A DNA stretch of 64,000 nt from ZC4RG35 sp036375695 (GTDB lineage Bacteria; Actinomycetota; Acidimicrobiia; Spongiisociales; ZC4RG35): contig DASVBU010000031.1 in NCBI GenBank assembly GCA_036375695.1, positions 53,451 through 117,450 of the forward strand. The letters run 5' to 3'. Under the pieces are notes generated by a model. It ran no database searches, was not told the origin of the DNA, and saw only the letters and a program-made list of their open reading frames with translations. The position numbers and the translations under genes were made by a program. This document shows positions 16,793-26,259 of the stretch, piece after piece (positions within the stretch are counted from its first letter, which is position 1; each line of letters starts with the position of its first letter).

Positions 16793-18529
16793 GTGCACGT
16801 CTGCCTCGTGGCTCCCAACAACGCCCTGGAGGATCCGCGCGCCCGGGTGATGCGTTTCGTCCTCGAGCGCGCCGGCCATCGGGTCACCACCGTTCTCCCG
16901 GGCAGGGGCCCGAGCACCGACTCCGTAATCCAGGTCGCCACCCCGCCCCCTCCCAAGAAGGGGCTGTTCCGCCGACGACCGGACGAGGACGCCCGGACCC
17001 GCCTCTTCCGGGCAATAGCCGATCGGGCGGCTTCGACCGGGGCCACCCTCTTCCTCCCGACCGATCCCCGGGCGTTGGAGGCAGCGATCGAAGCGGCGAG
17101 ACACAACGGGGTCGCGGTGCTCCGCACACCGAAGATGGACCGAGCCGGGGACGTGGACCTCGTGGATCTCGCCCCCCTTCAGCCGGAGCTCGCCGAGCCG
17201 CCGGCCGGTTCCGGCATCCACCACACGCCCTCTTGGAACCCGACCCCCTACGAGCCGAGGCCTGGTGCCCACGCGGGCAAGAAGGTCGTGCTCTGCTACC
17301 GGAAGAGCGAGATAAACCCGGGGCGCTATCTCGAGGAGGCGTTGCGGAAGGCCGGCGTCGACCTCCGGGTGGAGACCGACGCCATCGATCTCGACACCGT
17401 CCCGGCCGACACCGACGTGGTGGTCTTCGTCGAGGCGCCCTATCCAGCCCTCGAGGTGACAGGCTCGACCGATGTCCCCACCCTCTTCTGGTTCCACCAT
17501 GGCGAGCACCACCTCCACGCCAACCTGAGGCTCGCCGACCGCTACCGGGCCGATGCCGTGCTCATGGCGCATTCATGGCATCTGGCGCCTTTCGCCCACC
17601 TCCCCGTGCACAGGTTCCCCTTCGGGATGGCGTCGGATCTCCTCCGCCCGGAGAAGCGTCTGAATGAGCGGACCTACGACGTGGCAATGGTCGGCGCCAA
17701 GCTCTTCGGTGGCGGGCCATATGGACGCCGGCAACAGATGGTGGCCGAGCTCTCGGCGGCCTTCCCCCCGGAGAGGCTCGGGTTCCGGGAGAACGTCCTG
17801 GCCACGGAGATGGCGGAGCTGTACGCCGACTCGCGCATCGTGATCAATGAGGGGGGGACCCGCCACTACCCCATCACGATGAGGGTGTTCGAGACGGTCG
17901 GCTCGGGAGCCGTCCTCCTGTCCGACCGTCTGCCGGGGATGGAGGTGCTGCTCGACGAGGGGACCCAGTACGCCGTGCTCGGTGACGACGTGGTGGGCGA
18001 CTGCCAGCGGCTCCTCTCCGACATGGACGTCATGCAACGAATCGCCGACTCGGCATTGGAGCGGGCGAGGGGGCTGCACACATACGCCCACAGGGTCGAC
18101 GAGTTGTTCGCCATCGCCGCCACCACCACCAAGAGGGAGATCGCCGAGCCCAGGGAACCGACCAGTCCGCTGGCGGTGGCCATCGACCGCGACGTGGAGG
18201 TGCAGCGGATCGCCTTCCTGGACGCACCGGACCTGATCGACGAACTCCCCGACCGCGAGGTGATGGACGCCACGACGCTGGCCGAGCACCGATTGGCACC
18301 GGCGAAGATGGAAACGGTCGCCATCCGCGCCGACGACGTCTCCGATCTCCGGGACCTGATGCGAGCCGCCCGGCGTTACATCTACGTCGAGGGGGCGGCA
18401 CGCGGCCTCGACGACTATCTCCATGCCGAGCAGCCCCAGGCCGAGGTCACCACGGTGGGTGACGTGATCCGTGTCGACCTGATGGCTCCCAGCTACCGGA
18501 TCATGCCGTTCGAGGAGCAGGCCCGATGA
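16793..18529 (+). CDS. CgeB-like glycosyltransferase
   Basis: 578 residues. The first third begins MHVCLVAPNNALEDPRARVM and looks like a GT-B N-domain. The middle (FWFHHGEHHLHANLRLADRY, then VAMVGAKLFGGGPYGRR) and the donor part (INEGGTRHYPITMRVFETVG, then GAVLLSDRLPGMEVLLDEG) match the spore-coat-type CgeB/Glyco_trans_1_2 family. The C-terminal 120 residues are not recognised. Cytoplasmic; likely transfers a sugar in surface-glycan synthesis. It overlaps the GT2-pyruvyltransferase gene as ATGA, so the two products are made together. The start is fixed by the leaderless -10 element. Confidence 0.75.
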   Translation: MHVCLVAPNNALEDPRARVMRFVLERAGHRVTTVLPGRGPSTDSVIQVATPPPPKKGLFRRRPDEDARTRLFRAIADRAASTGATLFLPTDPRALEAAIEAARHNGVAVLRTPKMDRAGDVDLVDLAPLQPELAEPPAGSGIHHTPSWNPTPYEPRPGAHAGKKVVLCYRKSEINPGRYLEEALRKAGVDLRVETDAIDLDTVPADTDVVVFVEAPYPALEVTGSTDVPTLFWFHHGEHHLHANLRLADRYRADAVLMAHSWHLAPFAHLPVHRFPFGMASDLLRPEKRLNERTYDVAMVGAKLFGGGPYGRRQQMVAELSAAFPPERLGFRENVLATEMAELYADSRIVINEGGTRHYPITMRVFETVGSGAVLLSDRLPGMEVLLDEGTQYAVLGDDVVGDCQRLLSDMDVMQRIADSALERARGLHTYAHRVDELFAIAATTTKREIAEPREPTSPLAVAIDRDVEVQRIAFLDAPDLIDELPDREVMDATTLAEHRLAPAKMETVAIRADDVSDLRDLMRAARRYIYVEGAARGLDDYLHAEQPQAEVTTVGDVIRVDLMAPSYRIMPFEEQAR

Positions 18530-20901
18530 CGAGGGCGGCGGTGGTCATCCCCGTCTACAACCGGATCACGGTCCTGGAACGGACCCTTGCCGCCCTCGAG
18601 ACCCAGGACCACGACGACCTCGTGGTGGTGGTCGCCGACGACGGCTCCGACGAGGACATAGCGGGCCTGGTCGACCGATGGAGCCCTCGCTTCCAAAAGG
18701 TCTACGTGCGTCAGGAGCACGACGGCTTCGGTGCGGCCCGGGCCCGCAACCTCGGCGCCAGATCGGTCGAGGCCGACGTCGTCGTCTTCCTCGACTCCGA
18801 TGGCATCACCCCCGCGGACTACGTGTCACGCCACGTCTCCCACCACGTCGCCCATCCCCGCGCGGTAGTCATCGGGCGAAGGGTGCATCTCATCGGGGCG
18901 GAACTCGACCCGATAGAGCTTGCCAGGGGCATCGACCTGACGAGGCTCCCCCAGGAGCCACGGGGCGACTTCCGGACGATCCTCGCCCGACGCACCTCGC
19001 GTCTGCGACGGACCGACGAGGGCTACCGGGCTTTCGTCTCCTCCAACGTCTCGATGCGCATGTCCCTCTTCGAAGAGACCGGAGGATTCGACGAGCGCTT
19101 CCGCTGGTGGGGCAGCGAGGATACCGAGTTCGGATGGAGGCTGTGGCAGGCCGGCACCGAGTTCATCGACGACCCGAGCAACGTCATCTACCACCAGCTC
19201 GACGCCGACACTTCGGAAGGGGCCGAGGGACGGCAGAGAGCGAGAGAGCTCAACCGGGGCCTGCTCTCCAGCCTGATCCCCCACCGCTTCTACCGCAAAG
19301 GGGTCCCGAACCCGGCGCCAGAAGTTCCCAAGTTCACCATTCTCGTCCACGACGTCCCCCAAGGCTCGCCACCGGAGATCTGGGCAGCGCTCGAAGAGCA
19401 AACCGAACCCGACTTCGAGGTGGTCTACCTGGCCGATGGCCGGGATCACGACCCGTTCGCCGGCGCGGCGTCGGGCGAACGACGCATCAGGTTCCAGCCC
19501 GACCCGGTGAAGGCGATAGAAGAGAGTCGGGCGGAGTTCCTGGTCTTCATCGGCGGCCATGCCGCACCGCGCAACTCCTTGCTCCAGAACGTGCGGGTTC
19601 GTCTCGAGCGGAGGCCCGCGACCCCCGCCCTCACGTTCGGGATCACGACGCCTGGGGGACCACACGGGAGGCCGTCCGATCTTGCCCACCTGACCGAGGC
19701 CTGGGAATACAGGCTCCCCACTGCGCTGGCGGTGCGGAGGCGACCTTTGATACAGGCACTGGCCGCGGGCCGGCAACTGGACGAAGCTCTCGATGAGCTG
19801 GCCGCCCAAGCCCAGCACACCCGGCAACCCCTGATCTCGCTCCCGGCCAACTCCCGGGCGAATCGGCCCGAGTCCTTCGCCTATACGACCACGCGTGTCG
19901 CTCCGCGTGCCCGCTCCATCGAGGAGGCTCGGGAAGAGGCCGTCGAGAGGCCGGGGATCCGCTACGTCGGCTGGGTTGGCAAGGACAACCTCGGGGACGA
20001 GGCGATGCTCCAGGCGGTGACACGGATCATGCCCTGGGGCGAGGTGTCCACGCGCGGCGAGGCCACAGACCTGCTATTGCTGGGCGGCGGAACCCTGATC
20101 AACCGCAACCAATACCTGGGTTGGCTCGCGGAGCGAGACTCACCCAGGATCGAGCGGGCGGTGTTCGGGACGGGGGTGGCCAGTCCCTCCTACTGGGGCA
20201 TCACGGAGGACATCGAGGAATGGAAGCGCTGGCTCGACACCTGTTGTTACGTGGGGGTCCGGGGACCACGGTCGGCGCAGACGCTCACCGATTGGGGGTA
20301 CACGGGGGAGGTCGAGATCTGTGGCGATCCGGCACTCGCCCTGAGACGACCCGACATCGGCGTGGAGGAAGGGTCGGTACTCATCGCCCCCGTCTGGACA
20401 GGTGGCGAGCTCTGGGGCGAATCGGACCAGAAGGTCTGTGAGGAGCTGGCGGCGGCGACGGCCGCATTCCTCTCCGAGGGGAGGAAGGTGACCCTGCTGT
20501 CCTGCCACCCCACCGACGATCGCCCCATCCTCATGATCCGGGAAATGGCGGGGCCCGGCACCCACTACTTCTGCGGATACGAGGACGTGGACGAATCGAT
20601 GCGGGCGATCGCATCCGCAGCGGTGGTCATCGGCGAGAGGCTCCACGCCTGCGTTCTCGCCGCGGCCGCAGGAAGGCCGTTCGTCGCCCTGGAATACCGG
20701 CCCAAGGTGCGTGACTTCGCGGCCTCGGTGGAGATGGAGGGGTTCGTCCTCAGGACCGACGAGGTCGACGGGCCGCGTCTCGTCGCGGTGACCCTGGAAG
20801 CCGAGCGCGCCGACCTCACGCGGATGAACAAGAGCGTGGAGGGCTACCGGTCACTCCTGGAACGCGCTTCCCGACTCATCCACTCGGCCGTGCAACAGTG
20901 A
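18526..20901 (+). CDS. GT2 glycosyltransferase fused to CsaB-like polysaccharide pyruvyltransferase
   Basis: 791 residues in three parts. Residues 1-260 are a canonical GT2 domain (VVIPVYNRITVLERTL, FLDSDGITPADY, WWGSEDTEFGWRLW). Residues about 275-400 resemble a second, degenerate GT2 domain with no clear DxD (VFIGGHAAP at that place). Residues about 480-791 are a PS_pyruv_trans domain, opened by YVGWVGKDNLGDEAML and closed near residue 703 by GERLHACVLAAAAGRPFVALEY with its conserved RLH. CsaB adds a ketal pyruvate to wall polymers, the ligand of SLH domains. Eight proteins with SLH-like modules are encoded nearby, so this protein probably makes their ligand. Confidence 0.82.
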   Translation: MTRAAVVIPVYNRITVLERTLAALETQDHDDLVVVVADDGSDEDIAGLVDRWSPRFQKVYVRQEHDGFGAARARNLGARSVEADVVVFLDSDGITPADYVSRHVSHHVAHPRAVVIGRRVHLIGAELDPIELARGIDLTRLPQEPRGDFRTILARRTSRLRRTDEGYRAFVSSNVSMRMSLFEETGGFDERFRWWGSEDTEFGWRLWQAGTEFIDDPSNVIYHQLDADTSEGAEGRQRARELNRGLLSSLIPHRFYRKGVPNPAPEVPKFTILVHDVPQGSPPEIWAALEEQTEPDFEVVYLADGRDHDPFAGAASGERRIRFQPDPVKAIEESRAEFLVFIGGHAAPRNSLLQNVRVRLERRPATPALTFGITTPGGPHGRPSDLAHLTEAWEYRLPTALAVRRRPLIQALAAGRQLDEALDELAAQAQHTRQPLISLPANSRANRPESFAYTTTRVAPRARSIEEAREEAVERPGIRYVGWVGKDNLGDEAMLQAVTRIMPWGEVSTRGEATDLLLLGGGTLINRNQYLGWLAERDSPRIERAVFGTGVASPSYWGITEDIEEWKRWLDTCCYVGVRGPRSAQTLTDWGYTGEVEICGDPALALRRPDIGVEEGSVLIAPVWTGGELWGESDQKVCEELAAATAAFLSEGRKVTLLSCHPTDDRPILMIREMAGPGTHYFCGYEDVDESMRAIASAAVVIGERLHACVLAAAAGRPFVALEYRPKVRDFAASVEMEGFVLRTDEVDGPRLVAVTLEAERADLTRMNKSVEGYRSLLERASRLIHSAVQQ

Positions 20902-22307
20902 CCAACGTCCTACTCGTCACCAGCAACGGCACGGGCATGGGCCATCTCATCCGGATGGCCGCAGTGGCCAAAGCCCTCGAGCCCGACCACGAGCCGACGC
21001 TCTTCTCGCTGTCCCTCGGCCTCCCGGTCGTCCTCGGGCTGGGCGTGCGGGGCGAGTACTGCCCGAGCTACGAGAACGGCCACATCGACCGCCTCTACTG
21101 GGAGAGCTACCTGCGGGACCGTCTGGTGGTCATCGCCCGCGAGACCCGGGCGTCGGTGGTCGTGTTCGATGGGGTAGCCCCCTATCTCGGGTTGGGCAGG
21201 GCGCGGCAGGCGCTCCCCGACACCAGGTTCGTCTGGCTTCGTCGCGGCATGTGGCGCGAGGGGACGGGCGCCATGCTGCGTCGCTCCGCATTCTTCGACC
21301 TGGTCCTGGAGCCGGGTGACCTGGCCGGCGATGCCGACACGGGCCCGACCGCCGGGCGCGACGATGCGGTGCGCGTGGCCCCCGTCGGCCTCATCGAGGT
21401 GCTGGAGCCCTTCACGCGGGAAGAGGCCAGGTCGGCGCTGGGTTTGCCCGCCGAAGGGACCGTGGGGCTGATCACGTTGGGCACCGGTCGTCTCGGCGAC
21501 GTCGCCGGGCCAGGGGCGGTGGCGACCGAGCGAGTCCTCGATTCCGGTTCGGTGCATCTGGCAGTCACCAGGTGGGTCACTGCCAACCGCGAAGTCCCCG
21601 TCGAGCCACGCGTCACACAGCTCGAGGGTGTGTTCCCTCTGGTCCGCTATCTCGCCGCGTTCGACTTCGCCATCAGCTCGGCCGGCTACAACGCCGTGCA
21701 CGAGCTCGTGCCTTCGGGGCTCCCGACCCTCTTCGTCTCCAACACGTCGACGCGGACGGACGACCAGGTGACGCGGGCAAGGAGACTCGAGGAACTCGGG
21801 CTGGCGCTCCACGCCCGTGACGACCACCTCGAAGCAGTCGCCACCCAGACCGAGCGCCTCCTCGACCCCACCTTCCGACGTGAGCTGGCCGCAGCGACCA
21901 CCGCGACGAGGACCCGCATGGTGGGGGCCCGGGAAGTGGCCGAAAGGGTGACCGGTCTGATCCCACCCGCCGATGCCGCGACGATGCGTGAACTGGAGCG
22001 GATCGGCCGTCTCCAGGACCTCCGGGACGCGCTGAAGCGGGTGCTGGGGGAGAGGGGCACGAACGTCGTCCGTCGCCTCCTGGGACGCACGCCACGCCCG
22101 GTGGGGCAACGGACCACTGTGCGACTGGTGGACCGTCCCGAGCCGGCAGGCGAGGGACAGAAGATGCCACTCGCCTTCACCGATGTGATCACACCCGACG
22201 ACCTCCTGCTCGGCTCGCCCGTGGAGCACGTCCTCCCCGGATCGAGCCCGCTGTATCGCCGCCACCGGCGGGAGCTGATCGACAAGTACTACCGGGTCCG
22301 CGGCTGA
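20898..22307 (+). CDS. MurG/GT28-like glycosyltransferase
   Basis: 469 residues starting with GTG that overlaps the previous stop as GTGA. The N-domain has VLLVTSNGTGMGHLIRMAAVAKAL, with the glycine-rich GMGH loop of GT28. The C-domain has FAISSAGYNAVHELVPSGLPTLFVS, the usual donor-binding region. A 100-residue polar C-terminal tail is not recognised. It is paralogous to the gene at 29718, sharing WLRRGMW/WMRRGMW and SSAGYN/SNAGYN. Likely role: sugar transfer to a lipid-linked or protein-linked surface glycan. Confidence 0.78.
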   Translation: MTNVLLVTSNGTGMGHLIRMAAVAKALEPDHEPTLFSLSLGLPVVLGLGVRGEYCPSYENGHIDRLYWESYLRDRLVVIARETRASVVVFDGVAPYLGLGRARQALPDTRFVWLRRGMWREGTGAMLRRSAFFDLVLEPGDLAGDADTGPTAGRDDAVRVAPVGLIEVLEPFTREEARSALGLPAEGTVGLITLGTGRLGDVAGPGAVATERVLDSGSVHLAVTRWVTANREVPVEPRVTQLEGVFPLVRYLAAFDFAISSAGYNAVHELVPSGLPTLFVSNTSTRTDDQVTRARRLEELGLALHARDDHLEAVATQTERLLDPTFRRELAAATTATRTRMVGAREVAERVTGLIPPADAATMRELERIGRLQDLRDALKRVLGERGTNVVRRLLGRTPRPVGQRTTVRLVDRPEPAGEGQKMPLAFTDVITPDDLLLGSPVEHVLPGSSPLYRRHRRELIDKYYRVRG

Positions 22308-22331
22308 TGGCTGCTTAGGCTTCCTCGATCG

Positions 22332-22823
22332 ATGGAGACATCGGATCGGCACTCTCGCGTCGGGTTCTGGCTCGTGACCGTCCTCGTCGTCACCACTCTC
22401 GCCAACCTCGTGGCGGGCCAGCTGATCCCGCGTTCACTGCAGGCCGTCTTGCCTCGGGACGGCGGCTCCCTCTACGAGCTCGTCCTCTCGGGTCAACGAG
22501 GATTGGCTCATCAGTATGGGTTCTATCTAGGGATCGGTGAGCTCCGAGGAAGACGCATCTACGCGCCGGCCGGAGTCCTGGATCCGATCTTGTTGGACGC
22601 CCTTGGTGGGATGGAGCTCCGTGAGGCCGACTACCCGGCCGCCGATCACGACCTTCCGCAATTGGGTGAACCGGAGAGCGAACTCCGGACGGTCGATGGT
22701 CGGACCGTCCCCTACTGGTTGATCGCCGGAGACCCGGGCGACGACTATTGGCTCGCGGCCCACGAAGGGGGCTATGTAGCCGTGCCCGTCTCCCTGATGC
22801 CGCTACCGGAGGGTGACGGATGA
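22332..22823 (+). CDS. Single-span membrane protein with a small outer domain
   Basis: 163 residues. One membrane helix (residues 11-30) is followed by an extracytoplasmic domain. Its end, YWLIAGDPGDDYWLAAHEGG followed by YVAVPVSLMPLP, closely matches the end of the next protein (YWIIPGEPGERRWLAEVEPG followed by WIVVPESVYPVP). It thus appears to be a stand-alone copy of that protein's C-terminal domain. A possible -10, TAGGCT, lies ten bases before the ATG. The ATGA overlap with the next gene supports a common unit. Function unknown; a partner or regulator of the GT-C-like proteins is inferred. Confidence 0.65.
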   Translation: METSDRHSRVGFWLVTVLVVTTLANLVAGQLIPRSLQAVLPRDGGSLYELVLSGQRGLAHQYGFYLGIGELRGRRIYAPAGVLDPILLDALGGMELREADYPAADHDLPQLGEPESELRTVDGRTVPYWLIAGDPGDDYWLAAHEGGYVAVPVSLMPLPEGDG

Positions 22824-24760
22824 TGGCCGAGATCGTGATCGCGGTCTGTCTCGGCGTGACAGGGTTCGGGCTGTTGATGGCAACTGCGCCCCGATTGTCC
22901 CCCTGGGCGAGGACGTTGCTCTCTTTCCCCATCGGCGCGGCCATCTATATGGCATTGGCCTCGCTCTGGGTGGTGATCCGGGGGAACCTCGACCCGGGCC
23001 GAACGCTCGCCGTGGCGACCGTCATCGGGGTGGTTGGGCTCGTCGACGCACAGGTGAGAGGTCGCAGGGCCTTCTGGCGCGAAGGCATCCTGCTCGTCGC
23101 CGGCATCGCCGGTGTCACCGCGCTGATGCGCGTATGGCATCTCACCCAACTGTCCCCGGATTCGCTTCGCTACCTGCTCTTCGCCGCCCAGATCACGGCG
23201 CCGGACGGATTGGCCCTGGTTCACTCACCCGACCTGCTCAACCGTCAGCTCGGCTACCCGGCCCTGCACTCACTCTCGATCCTGACCGACCGCCAGTACC
23301 TGGCGTCGATCGGGCCGCTGTTCGGGATCTCCACCCTGGGGTTCCTGGTCTGGACCCTCGCACGAGCGATGCGCCGGGACCGTCGCCGTCTCCTCGTCGT
23401 GATGGTGGCCGCGGCGTTCATGCTCTCGACAAATCGCTTCCTCTATGCGTGGTTCTACGTCAACACCCACATCGCCGTCGCGGCCTTCCTCCTGGTCGCG
23501 GTGGCCGGGACATGGTGGACCCTCATGGAGCGTGTCGACGACTGGGCGTGGCCGGTGGGCATCTCCATCGGCGCCATCGTGTTGCTCCGCCCCGACTCTC
23601 CCCTGTTCGCCGTGGTGGTCCTGGCAGTGATCGCGGCCACACATCTGGGCTGGGGCTTCCGCCTCCCGGCCGTGGCGCCGGTCATACTCATCACGACTCT
23701 GTGGTACGGGCTCACCCTGTTCCCCCACCCTCACTACCAGAGCTACATGTCCTACACGTCGCCCGTAGCGGGGAACATGGTGGCGGTGGCGGGAGGAGTT
23801 GCCCTCGTCCTGTTCTCATGGATCCCGCGCCTGCGCTCCATCGGACGTCATGCCGACGTGATCACACTCGGGGTGATGTTCGCCGCCTTCGGCTTCCTCG
23901 CCTGGCGGAACCTCGAGCTCGTAGCGGACACCGCCAGGGCGACCGTGATGAACATCGAGTTCGGGGCGTGGCTGTTCACCTGGGTGGCTCTGACGCCACT
24001 CGCCGTCCTGGCGTTCTTTCGCCACCGCATTCCCCACGGGAGGGTGTGGACCGTGTCGGTGGTCGGTTTCGCCCTCCTCTATTGGATCCTCCCCGTGCTT
24101 CGAGAAGGGGCATGGCGGGAGGGGCCGGGAGACTCGGGGAACCGGATCCTCATCCACTTCGTGTCCGTCGTGGTCGCCCTGGTCGCCTTGGCCGTGGCCT
24201 ACGGGACTGCAGGTGACCGGATGCCAAACCCCGCGGGCGCGTCGATGGCGAACACGGATGGAAAGAGGCGAACCAGGACTCAACTGGGTGCCGCTCTGCC
24301 ACTGCTGCTGATCACCGCGGCGACGATCAACGTCGGCTTGACCACCGCTGCCAACCATGTCGGAAACCCAGTGAAGATCCAACCTCGAGTCGAGCTCACC
24401 GGCATCGTTCACAGCGACCAGGCGTACATCCGGCGCAACTACGGGTTCGTGTTCCGCCTCTACGAGGAGATGGCGGGCAGCGAATTGGTCCTCCGGGCCG
24501 ACAACCCGACATCCAATCGGGCCCTCCGGATATTCGGAGGGGTCACCCCTGTGAGAGCGGACATCGACCCGTCGGCACTTCCCGAGGAACTGTGGCCGTC
24601 GGAAGACCCCCTCGGGAACTTCCGACCCGATTACACCCAGGAGCACTGGTACTGGATCATCCCCGGCGAGCCCGGCGAACGGCGATGGCTCGCCGAGGTC
24701 GAGCCGGGGTGGATCGTGGTTCCAGAATCCGTGTACCCGGTGCCGGAGATGGACTCGTGA
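22820..24760 (+). CDS. Polytopic membrane protein, GT-C-like, with outer C-terminal domain
   Basis: 646 residues with about 12 predicted membrane helices in the first 500 residues, then a soluble domain. Loop motifs shared with the next protein are RQLGYPALHSLS, STNRFLYAWFYVNTH, LRPDSPL and GPGDSGNRILIHF. The size, helix count and large loops suggest a GT-C type lipid-linked sugar transferase or a polymerase/ligase, but no acidic catalytic motif is certain. The C-terminal domain is repeated alone in the preceding gene. It starts on ATG at 22820, overlapping the previous stop. Confidence 0.68.
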   Translation: MMAEIVIAVCLGVTGFGLLMATAPRLSPWARTLLSFPIGAAIYMALASLWVVIRGNLDPGRTLAVATVIGVVGLVDAQVRGRRAFWREGILLVAGIAGVTALMRVWHLTQLSPDSLRYLLFAAQITAPDGLALVHSPDLLNRQLGYPALHSLSILTDRQYLASIGPLFGISTLGFLVWTLARAMRRDRRRLLVVMVAAAFMLSTNRFLYAWFYVNTHIAVAAFLLVAVAGTWWTLMERVDDWAWPVGISIGAIVLLRPDSPLFAVVVLAVIAATHLGWGFRLPAVAPVILITTLWYGLTLFPHPHYQSYMSYTSPVAGNMVAVAGGVALVLFSWIPRLRSIGRHADVITLGVMFAAFGFLAWRNLELVADTARATVMNIEFGAWLFTWVALTPLAVLAFFRHRIPHGRVWTVSVVGFALLYWILPVLREGAWREGPGDSGNRILIHFVSVVVALVALAVAYGTAGDRMPNPAGASMANTDGKRRTRTQLGAALPLLLITAATINVGLTTAANHVGNPVKIQPRVELTGIVHSDQAYIRRNYGFVFRLYEEMAGSELVLRADNPTSNRALRIFGGVTPVRADIDPSALPEELWPSEDPLGNFRPDYTQEHWYWIIPGEPGERRWLAEVEPGWIVVPESVYPVPEMDS

Positions 24761-26259
24761 TCGCCGAGATGTCGGTGATGGCGGTCCTGGCTTTCGCCGG
24801 ATTCCTCACGACGGGCGCATTTCGGGATCCCGCCCGTCAAACTGGCCGCGTCTTCCTGGCGATTCCAGTCGGAGCCTTCATCTACATGGTGATGGCACTG
24901 CTCTCGCTCCTCACGGTCGGGCGGGTCGATCCGCGAGTGGCTCTTGGGGCCACAGCATTGATCGGTCTGGGACTCGCCGTGGTCATCTCCTCGAGACGCG
25001 AATGGCGGCGCGACGACGCCGGCATGGGCCTCGCGCTCATCGCCCTCACCCTCGGAGGCGTGGCGGTCAACCACATCTTCCCGATGGCGCGTCTCACCGA
25101 GGATTCCATGCAGAACCTGTATCTCTCACTGCAGTTCCAGCTTCCCGGCGCCCTCGAGCTCATCTCTCCACCCCCACTGGTGTCCCGCCAACTCGGTCTC
25201 GCTTCCCTCCATGCTCTGTCGTCGCTGACAGGTCTCAGATACGTCCCTTCGTTGGGAACCCTGTTCGGGCTCTCCACGATCGGGCTCTTCTGTTGGATCA
25301 CCTACAAGGCCGGTCCGTCGACCCGGTGGCGTGTCTGGCTGGTCGGAGCCACCGCGGCCTTCCTGCTCTCGGGCAACCGCTTCCTCTACTCGTGGTTCTA
25401 CATCAATTCACACGTCCAGGTGGCGGCGTACCTCCTGATCTCGCTCGTCGCCGCGTGGCTGGCGATGACGAGGAGCTGGACCTGGGCGCCTCTCTCCGGC
25501 ATGGGCCTCGCCGCCCTGCTCCTCTTCCGCCCCGATTCGCCCCTGATCGTGGGGATGGTCATGGTCGTCATCGCATCGCTCCTGCCCGAAAATCGAACGG
25601 CGCTCTGGATCGCGACCCCTCCCCTCGTGGTCGGATTCTCCTGGCTCGGTCTGATCCTGTTCCGCTACTCCGAGTTCGCAGGAGTGATCTCCCTGGCCTC
25701 ACCCGTGTTCAGCGGAATCCTGGTGGTCCTGTCCGGCACGGTCGCTCTGATCTCGGTGCGTTGGGGCTTCTTCAGGCAAGTGGCCCGGTATTACGGCCTG
25801 ATCCTGGTGGCCGGCATGGCTGTGGCCCTGGTGGGAGCAACACTTATGTTTCCAACGACAGCCCTGGCCTCTGCTCGAGCGACGGTCTTGAACACGATCG
25901 GCGGGTACTGGTTCACCACCTGGTGGGTAGCGGTCGCTTTGGGCTTGGTGGCCTTCTTCGTCCACCGCATCCCCTACGGACGCCTGTGGACGCAGGCGAT
26001 CACCGCGATGGCTCTCCTCTACTGGCTGCTGCCCCTGCTCCGCGACGGTGCCTATCGCCTCGGACCGGGAGACTCGGGAGTCCGGATCCTCATCCACTTC
26101 CTCCCGGTTGTGACCACCTTCCTCGTACTGGCAGTGACCGACTTCCCGCGGGTCGAGGAGGCGAGCTACGAAGGCCTTCAGTTCTCGAGCAGGGTGAGGG
26201 CACGCACCAGGAAGGTCGCCATCTCGGCGCGTGTCAGCGAGGAGTCCGGGCAGAACTGA
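24757..26259 (+). CDS. Polytopic membrane protein, GT-C-like, paralogue lacking the C-terminal domain
   Basis: About 500 residues from GTG at 24757 (GTGA overlap). It is parallel to the preceding protein along its whole membrane part: RQLGLASLHALS, SGNRFLYSWFYINSH, FRPDSPL, GPGDSGVRILIHF. The outer C-terminal domain is absent. After VTDFPRVEEASYEG the last 27 residues (FSSRVRARTRKVAIS and on) are simply the antisense reading of the SLH-like modules of the convergent M23 gene, with 82 bases of overlap. The gene may therefore have lost its original 3' end. Its role is probably the same as that of its paralogue. Confidence 0.66.
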   Translation: MIAEMSVMAVLAFAGFLTTGAFRDPARQTGRVFLAIPVGAFIYMVMALLSLLTVGRVDPRVALGATALIGLGLAVVISSRREWRRDDAGMGLALIALTLGGVAVNHIFPMARLTEDSMQNLYLSLQFQLPGALELISPPPLVSRQLGLASLHALSSLTGLRYVPSLGTLFGLSTIGLFCWITYKAGPSTRWRVWLVGATAAFLLSGNRFLYSWFYINSHVQVAAYLLISLVAAWLAMTRSWTWAPLSGMGLAALLLFRPDSPLIVGMVMVVIASLLPENRTALWIATPPLVVGFSWLGLILFRYSEFAGVISLASPVFSGILVVLSGTVALISVRWGFFRQVARYYGLILVAGMAVALVGATLMFPTTALASARATVLNTIGGYWFTTWWVAVALGLVAFFVHRIPYGRLWTQAITAMALLYWLLPLLRDGAYRLGPGDSGVRILIHFLPVVTTFLVLAVTDFPRVEEASYEGLQFSSRVRARTRKVAISARVSEESGQN

